Shown: positions 1 to 6,083 of the stretch, one piece after another | Position numbering within the stretch: position 1 is the stretch's first letter | How the letters are laid out: each line of letters starts with the position of its first letter | Origin: Clostridiales bacterium UBA1316 | GTDB lineage: Bacteria > Bacillota > Clostridia > Oscillospirales > Oscillospiraceae | Direction of reading: 5' to 3' | Length of the DNA stretch: 8,657 nucleotides | Assembly: GCA_002307055.1 (NCBI GenBank) | Contig: DBTM01000087.1 | Span: 1 to 8,657, forward strand | Made by a program: the position numbers and the translations under genes | Notes under the pieces: model-generated | The model's input: only the letters and a program-made list of their open reading frames with translations | Database searches by the model: none | Told to the model about the DNA's origin: nothing

Positions 1-8
1 GAGATTAA

Positions 9-131
9 ATCATTGATTACCTAGATGTTGAACGAGCAACACATTCTCCATATTACTTAATGGAATCTGTTTTAGCATACCTATACAAGTACAAAGAGTA
101 TGCTGAAGACTTTATGAAGGGGGTATTTTGA
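9..131 (+). pseudogene. C-terminal tail of an unknown gene, apparently frameshifted
   Basis: An open frame of about 40 codons runs from just after a stop at 6-8 to a TGA at 129-131. It encodes a tyrosine-rich tail (…SPYYLMESVLAYLYKYKE…) that looks like genuine protein, yet it has no convincing start: the only in-frame ATG is at 60, with no clear ribosome binding site. All three forward frames have a stop within the first 24 bases. One extra A in the AAA run at 7-9 would join codons 1-9 (E-I-K) to this frame without a stop. The TGA overlaps the next gene's ATG by one base (TGATG), typical of translationally coupled genes, which supports this frame being real. I do not recognise the family. A frameshift, a sequencing error or a short independent ORF are all possible. 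Confidence 0.35.
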
Positions 132-598
132 TGAAAGCCAGGGACTTAACAAGCGAAACTATTGAAACTTTTAACTGGCTTGAATCTGAATCAGGCTTCG
201 CAAGGGAAGGACCTCAGATTTATCTTTCTTATTTCGCGGAAAAAATCATATACAAAAAAAATGGCATTACTATTACGGTCATTTGTGACAACAGAGAAGA
301 TTATTTGTTTTTTGAAATATTTGTTGCAGAAAAAGAAAGCAAACTGTGCATAACCGCGTTGGAAAGAACGGCAGATTTCTTTAAGACAATGGTGCATGAT
401 AAAATGGGGCTGCAAGATGTTAAATACAAAAGTGTGTTTGACTATACGCAAGATTATTTTAGCAAAAAGCAATTCGAGTGCTTAAAGAGTGAAGCCGAGT
501 TGAAGTTGAAAAAACGTGGTGGTAGAAAAAAATACGTCGATTTGTATAGCCAGCTAATAAAAGCTGCAATTGCATCAATCGAGGGCAGGCTTAAGTAA
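131..598 (+). CDS. Hypothetical protein of 155 residues, unknown family
   Basis: The start is the ATG at 131, which overlaps the preceding TGA by one base and is preceded by a purine-rich site (GAAGGGGG, 117-123). A TTG at 128 is also in frame but less likely. The product is a soluble, charged protein with no signal peptide or membrane segment. The N-terminal half alternates hydrophobic and charged residues in a beta-like pattern (KNGITITVI, YLFFEIFV). The C-terminal third is lysine-rich and probably helical, with a basic KLKKRGGRKK patch near residues 126-135. I do not recognise a family. The size, fold style and overlap with a preceding small gene resemble toxin/immunity or accessory-island genes, but that is only an impression. 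The coding is visibly more A/T-rich than the genes from 1368 onward, which would fit separate acquisition. Confidence 0.7.
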   Translation: MKARDLTSETIETFNWLESESGFAREGPQIYLSYFAEKIIYKKNGITITVICDNREDYLFFEIFVAEKESKLCITALERTADFFKTMVHDKMGLQDVKYKSVFDYTQDYFSKKQFECLKSEAELKLKKRGGRKKYVDLYSQLIKAAIASIEGRLK

Positions 599-611
599 TA
601 TTTTCAAATTA

Positions 612-643
612 TTGCATAGGGGTTGTTCACAACACCTATGCAA
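612..643. repeat. Long hairpin downstream of the 155-residue gene, possible terminator
   Basis: TTGCATAGG…CCTATGCAA forms a 15-pair stem with one G·A mismatch (621 against 634) and a very short loop around 627-628. It begins 13 bases after the stop at 598, a natural place for a terminator. However, the 3' side lacks a proper T-run on the plus strand (CCCCTTGATT) and has only TAATTTG on the minus strand. An alternative 7-pair stem, GGGGTTG 619-625 with CAACCCC 641-647, is mutually exclusive with the main one. Confidence 0.5.
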
Positions 644-689
644 CCCCTTGATTCGTGTAATATTTTGCTATTTACGACACCTAATCCGA

Positions 690-763
690 CCCCGTTGGGG
701 ACCGCCTTTCAGCCCGCTCTGCGGGCTGATGTGCGTCGTGCCGGGGAAGCATGCAACCCCGGC
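690..763. repeat. Cluster of three consecutive G/C-rich hairpins
   Basis: Hairpin 1 pairs CCCC 690-693 with GGGG 697-700. Hairpin 2 pairs CAGCCCGC 710-717 with GCGGGCTG 721-728 around a TCT loop, a perfect 8-pair stem. Hairpin 3 pairs GCCGGGG 740-746 with CCCCGGC 757-763, and its loop contains the palindrome GCATGC at 749-754. No T-run follows any of them, so they are unlikely to be simple terminators. They look like helices of a folded RNA or of a mobile palindromic element. Confidence 0.55.
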
Positions 764-967
764 GCTTTAACCTGCACTACTTTCGACCCTGCGATTTTCG
801 CTTATTTTTTAGGAGATGCAAGCCTATACCCAGCTGACCGGATGATCGCGGAACGAGCCGCACAAATGCTTCACGATCGCCGCTGCTGCTGGGGGGGTTC
901 TTTCTCCAGTCCCGCTGCCAAAACGCCACACAGGGCGACACGTTGGATCACGGCGGTAAGCTTCTTT

Positions 968-986
968 CTCTGCAGATATCGCAGAG
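968..986. repeat. Short inverted repeat CTCTGC/GCAGAG
   Basis: CTCTGC at 968-973 is the exact reverse complement of GCAGAG at 981-986, with a 7-base spacer AGATATC. It is part of the inverted-repeat-rich stretch, about 30 bases before the palindromic promoter region. Confidence 0.4.
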
Positions 987-1017
987 TAAAAAACTGTAAT
1001 ATTCTTGTAACACAGAA

Positions 1018-1050
1018 CCGATTGACAAACATTGACAATCGGCGTAAAAT
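1018..1050 (+). promoter_or_regulatory. Near-consensus promoter whose -35 lies in a 25-base palindrome
   Basis: TTGACA at 1022-1027 is separated by exactly 17 bases from TAAAAT at 1045-1050, an excellent sigma-A promoter reading rightward. The -35 lies within an interrupted palindrome, CCGATTG 1018-1024 with CAATCGG 1036-1042, with further CAA/TTG pairing inside. This could be a repressor operator or an RNA hairpin. No ORF with a start codon follows; the downstream purine-rich GGAGGGGG (about 1059-1066) leads into the repeat at 1095. It may be a relic, a non-coding RNA promoter, or a chance match inside the structured element. Confidence 0.4.
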
Positions 1051-1094
1051 TTGCGGCAGGAGGGGGTTAAGGGGGTAAAGCCTTAGCTCTCTCT

Positions 1095-1146
1095 TTCTCT
1101 TTTTTCTGAATTTAAGACAGTTCGGAGACATCCAAAAAACGACTTG
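1095..1146 (+). repeat. 52-base dispersed repeat, copy A (inverted relative to 8606-8657)
   Basis: Positions 1095-1146 match the reverse complement of 8606-8657 with two mismatches and two single-base gaps. The match includes an identical core GACAGTTCGGAGACATCC (1116-1133) and an identical AAAAAACGACTTG (1134-1146). Similarity stops after 1146. The left limit cannot be set because the other copy is cut off by the window edge. The two copies could be terminal repeats of a 7.5-kb element containing all genes from 1368 to 8460. They could also be the ends of two separate elements, one extending leftward from 1146 and one extending rightward beyond 8657. I favour the second, because the genes between look like ordinary chromosomal ones. 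Confidence 0.75.
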
Positions 1147-1233
1147 CAATACTTTTCGAGCCTCGCGCCTAAAACCCGGTGTGGGACTCGTTCATCTATA
1201 CGGTTTATCACGGAATAAAAATTTATATCTCTG

Positions 1234-1262
1234 TTGAAAAATCCAAATTACTATTGTAAAAT
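1234..1262 (+). promoter_or_regulatory. Sigma-A promoter of the cyclophilin gene
   Basis: TTGAAA at 1234-1239 and TAAAAT at 1257-1262 are separated by a 17-base spacer. Transcription would start near 1269, giving a leader of about 100 bases before the ATG at 1368. The leader contains a weak CTGGG/CCCGG hairpin near 1265-1282 but no riboswitch that I recognise. Confidence 0.65.
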
Positions 1263-1367
1263 AGCTGGGTAATATTTCCCGGAGTAATTTTGTTGCCGCT
1301 GCGTCAATTAAATTGATTGCATTTATTATTCTGGGCACAATAGATATGAACCGATAGGAGCAACGAA

Positions 1368-1940
1368 ATGAAAAAAATTGTTTGCATTATACTCATTGCT
1401 ATACTTGCGTTATCGTCAGGCTGCGCTCAATCCGGTACCGTTACCGGCAAGCATCACGCGGAAATCGATGTGAAGGATTACGGGGTTATTTCCGTTGAAC
1501 TCGACGCGGACAGCGCGCCGATATCAGTAGCAAACTTTATGGAGCTTGCCAAGAAGGGCTTTTACGACGGCTTGACCTTTCATCGAATCATATCCGGCTT
1601 TATGATTCAGGGCGGCGATCCGACCGGTACCGGGTCAGGCGGTTCGGATAAGACGATCAAGGGTGAGTTTTCGCAAAACAGCGTTAAAAATGCATTGTCC
1701 CATACAAGAGGCGCCATTTCTATGGCGCGCTCGGATGACTTCGACAGCGCGAGTTCCCAGTTCTTTATTGTCCAGCAGGACAGCACACAATTAGACGGGC
1801 TTTACGCCTGCTTTGGATATGTCACAAAAGGGATAGAGATTGTCGACAAGATCTGCACCGACACGCCTGTTCAGGATGACAACGGTACGGTTTTAAAAGC
1901 CGATCAGCCGATCATTACATCTATCAAAATTATTGACTGA
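1368..1940 (+). CDS. Cyclophilin-type peptidyl-prolyl cis-trans isomerase, predicted lipoprotein
   Basis: This 190-residue protein catalyses cis-trans isomerisation of peptide bonds before proline, and probably does so outside the membrane. Residues 1-18 are a lipoprotein signal peptide (MKK, hydrophobic stretch, then LSSGC), with Cys19 as the lipid attachment site; Ser at -3 is less usual than Leu. The cyclophilin fold spans about 30-190 with the hallmark stretches LTFHRIISGFMIQGG (69-83; catalytic Arg73, Gln81), GAISMAR (115-121), SSQFFI (129-134) and LDGLYACFG (142-150). The tryptophan that confers cyclosporin sensitivity in human cyclophilin A is Gln141 here, as in many bacterial members. 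AGGAG at 1356-1360, 7 bases before the ATG, fixes the start. The gene is monocistronic, with its own promoter (1234-1262) and a hairpin at 1947-1976. The likely role is folding of exported proteins. Confidence 0.93.
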   Translation: MKKIVCIILIAILALSSGCAQSGTVTGKHHAEIDVKDYGVISVELDADSAPISVANFMELAKKGFYDGLTFHRIISGFMIQGGDPTGTGSGGSDKTIKGEFSQNSVKNALSHTRGAISMARSDDFDSASSQFFIVQQDSTQLDGLYACFGYVTKGIEIVDKICTDTPVQDDNGTVLKADQPIITSIKIID

Positions 1941-1946
1941 CAAACA

Positions 1947-1976
1947 GGAGGCTGGTTCAAACGCGAACCAGCCTCC
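1947..1976. terminator. Bidirectional terminator hairpin between convergent genes
   Basis: GGAGGCTGGTTC (1947-1958) pairs perfectly over 12 bases with GAACCAGCCTCC (1965-1976) around an AAACGC loop. It lies 6 bases after the cyclophilin stop and 23 bases after the HAD gene stop on the other strand. The flanking T-tracts are poor on both sides (GTCTTAAT on plus, TGTTTG on minus), but position and stem strength argue for a shared terminator. Confidence 0.75.
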
Positions 1977-1999
1977 GTCTTAATATGAGTTGAATTCTA

Positions 2000-2731
2000 T
2001 CATTTTTCAACAAGCTCGAGGAGCTGCTTCCAGTCATCTATTCGCGTGAACGGCACATCGGTTTGGAAGCCGTTGTCGGTATCGAGATAGGTTGGATACC
2101 ATAGTGGCTTCATCCCCGCTTGATAAGCACCTTCAATATCGCAGCAGAGGTTGTCACCGCAGAACCAGACTTTATCTGCCGGGAGGCTTGCTTTTTTCAG
2201 TGCCAGTTCAAAGATTCTGATGTGTGGTTTGCGGAACATATAATCACTGGACGTCATAATAAACTCAAAATAATGCTGCGGCAGCAGCGCGTCGATGCGC
2301 CGCCGCAGTAATTGCGCACTGTACGTCATATTGCTGACGACCGCGGTGCGGATGCCGCTTTGATGTAAATACTCCAATACAGGCTCAATGCCCTCCGTCG
2401 GCGTACCCGGCGCCGCATTACTCCAAAACAACCATTCCCGCTCCTGCGGCGTCAGTGAAAATTCAATTCCAAGGTATTCGTAGAGGTAGTTATTAAACGC
2501 GTGAAATGTAAGCTCTAGTTTCTGATAATTTCTATCCGTGGTATTGAAGGCGTCCATTGTTTCTTTACTCAGTGTGTCTGCCAACTCCTGTACCTGTTCA
2601 GGAGTTACATGATTTGGATTTTTAGTTGCGTAATTCAATAGCGCCTGATTGCCTTTTATCGGATCGAATTTGTCTTCAGCTATGAGTGTCTGCCCGTAAT
2701 CAAAAAGAATCATCTCCGGTTTGCAGTTCAT
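2000..2731 (-). CDS. HAD-superfamily hydrolase with altered motif I
   Basis: This 243-residue protein has the four haloacid dehalogenase superfamily motifs: motif I FDYGQTL with nucleophile Asp11, motif II VVSN (Ser133), motif III Lys168 (FRKPH), and motif IV CGDNLCCDIEGA (Asp193, Asp198). Residues about 20-115 form a helical C1-type cap. Most HAD phosphatases have a second Asp two residues after the nucleophile as acid/base (DxDxT). Here it is Gly13, so ordinary phosphatase activity is uncertain and the substrate cannot be named. It is the last gene of the operon: its ATG lies 2 bases past the upstream TGA, and its GGAGG site (2738-2742) is inside the last codons of the peptidase gene, implying translational coupling. 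Transcription probably ends at the hairpin 1976-1947. Confidence 0.85.
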   Translation of the reverse strand: MNCKPEMILFDYGQTLIAEDKFDPIKGNQALLNYATKNPNHVTPEQVQELADTLSKETMDAFNTTDRNYQKLELTFHAFNNYLYEYLGIEFSLTPQEREWLFWSNAAPGTPTEGIEPVLEYLHQSGIRTAVVSNMTYSAQLLRRRIDALLPQHYFEFIMTSSDYMFRKPHIRIFELALKKASLPADKVWFCGDNLCCDIEGAYQAGMKPLWYPTYLDTDNGFQTDVPFTRIDDWKQLLELVEK

Positions 2732-2733
2732 AA

Positions 2734-4260
2734 TCAGCCTCCAGTTGATTGCGCGCCGTCCAGACCATATATATGTTCGAATTTATTCTTCAGATAGTCA
2801 AGATAATATTGCGGATTAAAAGCCTCACCCGTTGCCGATAACAGCAGCTCGTCCGGTTCTTTGCCGGCGCCGAAGCACCAGACCTTTTCGGTCAGCCAGT
2901 TGACAAGCGGCGAGAGGTTACCTGAACGCACAGCGTCCTCGATATCGACATCATTACTCATTGCGTTGTAGAATTGGGCTGCGTAAGCGCTTCCGATGGC
3001 ATAAGAGGGAAAATAACCGAAGCTTCCGCCGCTCCAGTGGCTGTCCTGCAGTGCGCCGCTGCGGTCATCGGGAACCTCGACGCCAAGATAGTCCTTCATG
3101 AGGATTTTCCAGAGTGCGGGGATATCCTTTGCCGTAATTTCTCCGGCAAACAGCTTTTTCTCGATCTCAAAACGCACCATGACGTGCAGACAATAGGTCA
3201 GCTCATCGGCTTCGATACGGACCAGCGACGGCTCGACGCGATTGACAGCCAGCCAGAAGCTGTGCGCATCGATATGCTCAAGCTGCTTTGGAAAAAGCTC
3301 GAGGAGCTTTGGATAGACAACCTGGATAAAGGGCTCGCTGCGTCCTATCATGTTTTCAAAAAGGCGGGACTGACTCTCGTGGACACCCATGGAGGTGCCT
3401 CTGGCGAGAAATGTGTACATCAGGTCGTCCCCGGTGTGCAGCTCATACAAGGCATGTCCGCCCTCATGGACGGCCGAATATATCGCGCTGGACAGATTGT
3501 TCACGAGATATTTGGTCGTAATGCGGACATCATGCTTGGAAAACTCAATCGTAAAGGGGTGCTCGGTCTCGGCGATTGTACAGTATTTCCTGTCTATTGT
3601 CAGCACCTGCATGAGATAATCTGAAAGCTCACGCTGCCTCTCAACAGGAAACTCGCGGAACAGAAAATCGTTGCCGGGCTGTACGCCGCTTTCCATGATA
3701 CGCGCAATGATCGGCACTATTGTCCGACGCAGTTCCGTAAAGAAGGTTTCAAGCTTATCCTTCGTCATCCCGGGCTCATAACGATCAAGGAAGACATCGT
3801 AGGGGTCCTTTTCTGGGTCGTAGAAACCGGCGAACCGGATCAGCGAGGCGATGATTTTATCAATGAAGGGCGCAAAGGATGCATAGTCGTTTTCCTGCTT
3901 GCTCCTATGCCAGACAGCCGTTGCGTCGTTTGTCAATGCGGTGAAAGCGGTATATTCGTCCTTGGGGATTTTGCAAATCTGATCGTATTCACGCCGAATC
4001 ACCCGAACCTGCGCGTTTTGCGGCTCGGATAGTGCCGCTCGGCGCGCCGCCAGATAATCAAGCAGCTCCCCCGTATGCGCACTGGCCAGTATCTCAAAAT
4101 CCCGGCCGCCCAATATGGCCATCGCCTCACCGCGGCCCTGTGTCGCCCCTTCGGGCGCACCTGTCACGCTGTCGTAATAGAGCATAGCCTCGGCATACTG
4201 GAAAGCAAAATACTCCTTTTGCAGCGCCGCAAGATCCTCAAGCGCTTTATTAAGCTCCAA
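2734..4260 (-). CDS. M32-family metallocarboxypeptidase (carboxypeptidase Taq type)
   Basis: This cytosolic metal-dependent carboxypeptidase is of about 508 residues, the normal M32 length, and removes C-terminal amino acids from peptides. Metal-binding HEGGH lies at residues 265-269, in the family context AVHEGGHALYE. The third ligand is Glu295 in GVHESQSRLFEN. Further family signatures are RIEADELTY (348-356) and HWSGGSFGYFPSYAIG (408-423). There is no signal peptide. I chose the TTG at 4260 because AGGAG (4268-4272) is 8 bases upstream. An in-frame GTG at 4269 overlaps that site and so has no usable spacing; it would add three residues. The upstream reductase gene ends at 4272, so the site overlaps its stop and the genes are coupled. 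The physiological peptides are unknown, and nothing shows a direct link to ADP-ribosylation. Confidence 0.93.
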   Translation of the reverse strand: MELNKALEDLAALQKEYFAFQYAEAMLYYDSVTGAPEGATQGRGEAMAILGGRDFEILASAHTGELLDYLAARRAALSEPQNAQVRVIRREYDQICKIPKDEYTAFTALTNDATAVWHRSKQENDYASFAPFIDKIIASLIRFAGFYDPEKDPYDVFLDRYEPGMTKDKLETFFTELRRTIVPIIARIMESGVQPGNDFLFREFPVERQRELSDYLMQVLTIDRKYCTIAETEHPFTIEFSKHDVRITTKYLVNNLSSAIYSAVHEGGHALYELHTGDDLMYTFLARGTSMGVHESQSRLFENMIGRSEPFIQVVYPKLLELFPKQLEHIDAHSFWLAVNRVEPSLVRIEADELTYCLHVMVRFEIEKKLFAGEITAKDIPALWKILMKDYLGVEVPDDRSGALQDSHWSGGSFGYFPSYAIGSAYAAQFYNAMSNDVDIEDAVRSGNLSPLVNWLTEKVWCFGAGKEPDELLLSATGEAFNPQYYLDYLKNKFEHIYGLDGAQSTGG

Positions 4261-4271
4261 ATCAATCACTC

Positions 4272-5234
4272 CTAATCTATGAAAAACAAATGATCTGCTT
4301 CCTCAATGTTGATGGCGATATCCGCCGCCTCAAGGCTTTCGCGTAATTGTTCGGGTGTACGGGAGCCTATGACGGCTACAGCGGGCAGCTTGTTGCAGGT
4401 AATATAACTCAGTGCCGCCGCTGAAATTGAAATGCCGAGCTTTTCACTCAGCCTTTTCGCGCGGTCAAGCCTTTTTAAATTATCCGGTTCTCCAAATCTG
4501 GCACGCGTTTTTTTACTGAGCGCCTCAAGCCCGCCCTTGTCCGTCTTGGCGAAGTACCCCTGCGCCTGCGCGGCATAAGCGAATACAGGCATATCATTTT
4601 TTTGATACCAGCCGTATTCTGTTCCGTTCATGATAACAATGGCATAATCCTGATAAATTTCCTCCCTCGTATGGGCAAGACTCCATTGAATTTGACTCGA
4701 TGAAAAGCCGCTGAGTCCAGCTTGAGCCGCATATTCATTCGCCTTTTGAATTCTGCCGGACTGCCAGTTTGAACAGCCGATCAGCCGTATTTTGCCGGCT
4801 TTGATAAACGTATTCAGGTCTTCGATAATTACTGAAGCAGGTCTTTGAAGATCATCTCTGTGCAACCAATAAATATCGATACAGTCTGTTTGCAGGGCCT
4901 TGAGGCTCCGTTCGATATCCTGCGCCATATCGGCTTTTGACAGCCTGCTTTGGGGCATATTGTCTCTTGGCGGATGGCACCCTTTAGACGATAAAACAAT
5001 ACTGCCGCGTTTGCCGCTCTTTTTCAGCCATCGGCCGATGACCTCTTCACTTAAACCGTCACAGTAGATTCTGGCCGTATCGATGCAATTGCCGCCTGCC
5101 TGAACGAACATATCCAGCAGATAAAAAAACTCGGAAATGGAAAGCGTCAACGCCAGCTTGTCCGTTCCCAGGGCAAGCTTTGACACTTTGAGGTCTTCAT
5201 TATAGCCGCTTCCGTGCAGTGTTAAATATCTCAT
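4272..5234 (-). CDS. Aldo/keto reductase family oxidoreductase
   Basis: This 320-residue TIM-barrel oxidoreductase is expected to use NAD(P)H to reduce a carbonyl substrate. The catalytic tetrad is intact: Asp52 (CIDTA), Tyr57 (RIYCDG), Lys84 (SSKG) and His125 (YWLHRDD). Barrel strands and cofactor signatures include LIGCSNW (151-157), a PVFAYAAQAQGYF stretch (216-228), and the C-terminal nucleotide-binding IGSRTPEQLRES (289-300). The length is typical. The start is ATG with AGGAG at 5240-5244, 5 bases upstream. It follows the macrodomain gene by 49 bases with no promoter or terminator visible, and precedes the peptidase gene without a gap, so it is operon-internal. Substrate cannot be predicted. 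Known SirTM operons sometimes include oxidoreductases, so a role in a redox response is a reasonable but unproven inference. Confidence 0.9.
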   Translation of the reverse strand: MRYLTLHGSGYNEDLKVSKLALGTDKLALTLSISEFFYLLDMFVQAGGNCIDTARIYCDGLSEEVIGRWLKKSGKRGSIVLSSKGCHPPRDNMPQSRLSKADMAQDIERSLKALQTDCIDIYWLHRDDLQRPASVIIEDLNTFIKAGKIRLIGCSNWQSGRIQKANEYAAQAGLSGFSSSQIQWSLAHTREEIYQDYAIVIMNGTEYGWYQKNDMPVFAYAAQAQGYFAKTDKGGLEALSKKTRARFGEPDNLKRLDRAKRLSEKLGISISAAALSYITCNKLPAVAVIGSRTPEQLRESLEAADIAINIEEADHLFFID

Positions 5235-5283
5235 AAAATCTCCTGTCCATACATGAAGGTTTTTCGCTTAACTTGGTCACCGC

Positions 5284-6063
5284 TTATCCGAACAGTTCTC
5301 GGTAAATGCGTTCATCTACGGAATTGAAAACATTGAATACGACGCGTTCAAGCACAGCATTTTTATTCAGGAAGTCTTTGACCGCCTGCACGGCAAGCTC
5401 TGCCGCTTTCTTCTGCGGAAAATGAAAGACACCGGTGGAGATGCAGCAGAAAGCAATCGCTCGGCAGGCATTTTCAGCCGCCAGCTGAAGGCAGGCTGTA
5501 TAGCAGGATGCCAGTAAATCACAGTCCTGCTTCGTCAGAGGATGATCGATAATCGGGCCGACGGTATGCAGCACGTATTTTGCCGGAAGATTATAGCCAG
5601 GTGTGATTTTAGCCTGCCCGGTCGGTTCTTCATAACCCTGCGCGGTCATCAGCTCATGGCAGCGCAGCCGCAGCTGCACACCGCTGAAGGTGTGGATGCA
5701 GTTGTCAATGCAGGCGTGGCACGGCTGCCAGCAGCCCTCCATCCGGCTGTTCGCGGCGTTAACGATGGCATCGATTTTCAGTGTTGTAATGTCGCCCCGC
5801 CAAATAACAAGGCGGGGGTCAGACGGTACCGGAGGCAATACAGCCGCGTCAACGATGCCCCGCTCCGTAATCAGCTCAGACAAATATTCATCCTGAACCT
5901 TCAGGAACCCCTCGCTGCTTGGGCCGGCGGGCCGGACATTCATCAGAGAGCGCAGCAATTGCCGCTGATCCTCGGGTTCAGCAGGTATTTCCAAATCCTT
6001 ATAACGCCGATTTTCTGCCGACAGCTTTTCGATTAAATACAGTCTTCTTTCGTCCTGGGTCAT
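5284..6063 (-). CDS. Zinc-type macrodomain protein, predicted protein-ADP-ribose hydrolase
   Basis: The 259-residue product is predicted to remove ADP-ribose from proteins, reversing the sirtuin encoded just upstream. An N-terminal helical extension (about 1-80) precedes a macrodomain with GDIT (90-93), IVNAANS (100-106) and the phosphate loop STGVFHFP (209-216). Between them lies GCWQPCHACIDNCIH (110-124). This matches the metal-binding loop of SirTM-linked macrodomains; likely ligands are Cys111, His116 and Cys118, with Cys115 and Cys122 extra. I chose the ATG at 6063 because AAAGGA (6070-6075) is 6 bases upstream. An in-frame GTG at 6102 lies inside the sirtuin gene and would add a 13-residue leader without an obvious site. 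The sirtuin stop is 20 bases upstream, so writer and eraser are co-translated from one mRNA. Confidence 0.92.
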   Translation of the reverse strand: MTQDERRLYLIEKLSAENRRYKDLEIPAEPEDQRQLLRSLMNVRPAGPSSEGFLKVQDEYLSELITERGIVDAAVLPPVPSDPRLVIWRGDITTLKIDAIVNAANSRMEGCWQPCHACIDNCIHTFSGVQLRLRCHELMTAQGYEEPTGQAKITPGYNLPAKYVLHTVGPIIDHPLTKQDCDLLASCYTACLQLAAENACRAIAFCCISTGVFHFPQKKAAELAVQAVKDFLNKNAVLERVVFNVFNSVDERIYRELFG

Positions 6064-6083
6064 ACCGGGTCCTTTCTGAGGCG

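Larger units (their letters stand above)
599..1094. other. Gene-free stretch rich in inverted repeats; candidate structured RNA or decayed mobile element
   Basis: No reading frame here has a start, ribosome site and protein-like composition. Instead there are many inverted repeats: 612-643; 690-700 (CCCC/GGGG); 710-728; 740-763; a possible closing helix ACGAC 674-678 with GTCGT 735-739; GATCG 844-848 with CGATC 874-878 enclosing CGG/CCG; 968-986; and 1018-1042. The helix 674-678/735-739 would enclose two of the hairpins as a three-way junction, with the 740-763 hairpin directly adjacent. Composition changes sharply from the A/T-rich gene upstream to G/C-rich hairpins here. The strand of any transcript cannot be decided from the hairpins. 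It may be a structured RNA gene, or the body of a non-coding repeat element whose end is the repeat at 1095-1146. Confidence 0.35.

Noticed and set aside
690..763. CRISPR array or tandem repeat
   Set aside because: The three hairpins differ in sequence and spacing; there are no repeated units with unique spacers.
623..1078. A plus-strand open frame through the hairpin-rich stretch (and a minus-strand one at 871-1149)
   Set aside because: Both run straight through perfect inverted repeats, have implausible composition (many Cys, Arg, Pro) and no ribosome sites. The region is better seen as non-coding.
1150..1233. tRNA-like sequence near GTTCATCT after 1190
   Set aside because: No acceptor stem, anticodon arm or GGTTCGA-type T-loop could be assembled.
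2974..3624. A 216-codon open frame on the plus strand opposite the peptidase gene
   Set aside because: It is antisense to a clear M32 peptidase with intact motifs. It has no ribosome site and no recognisable family, so it is a shadow of the coding strand.
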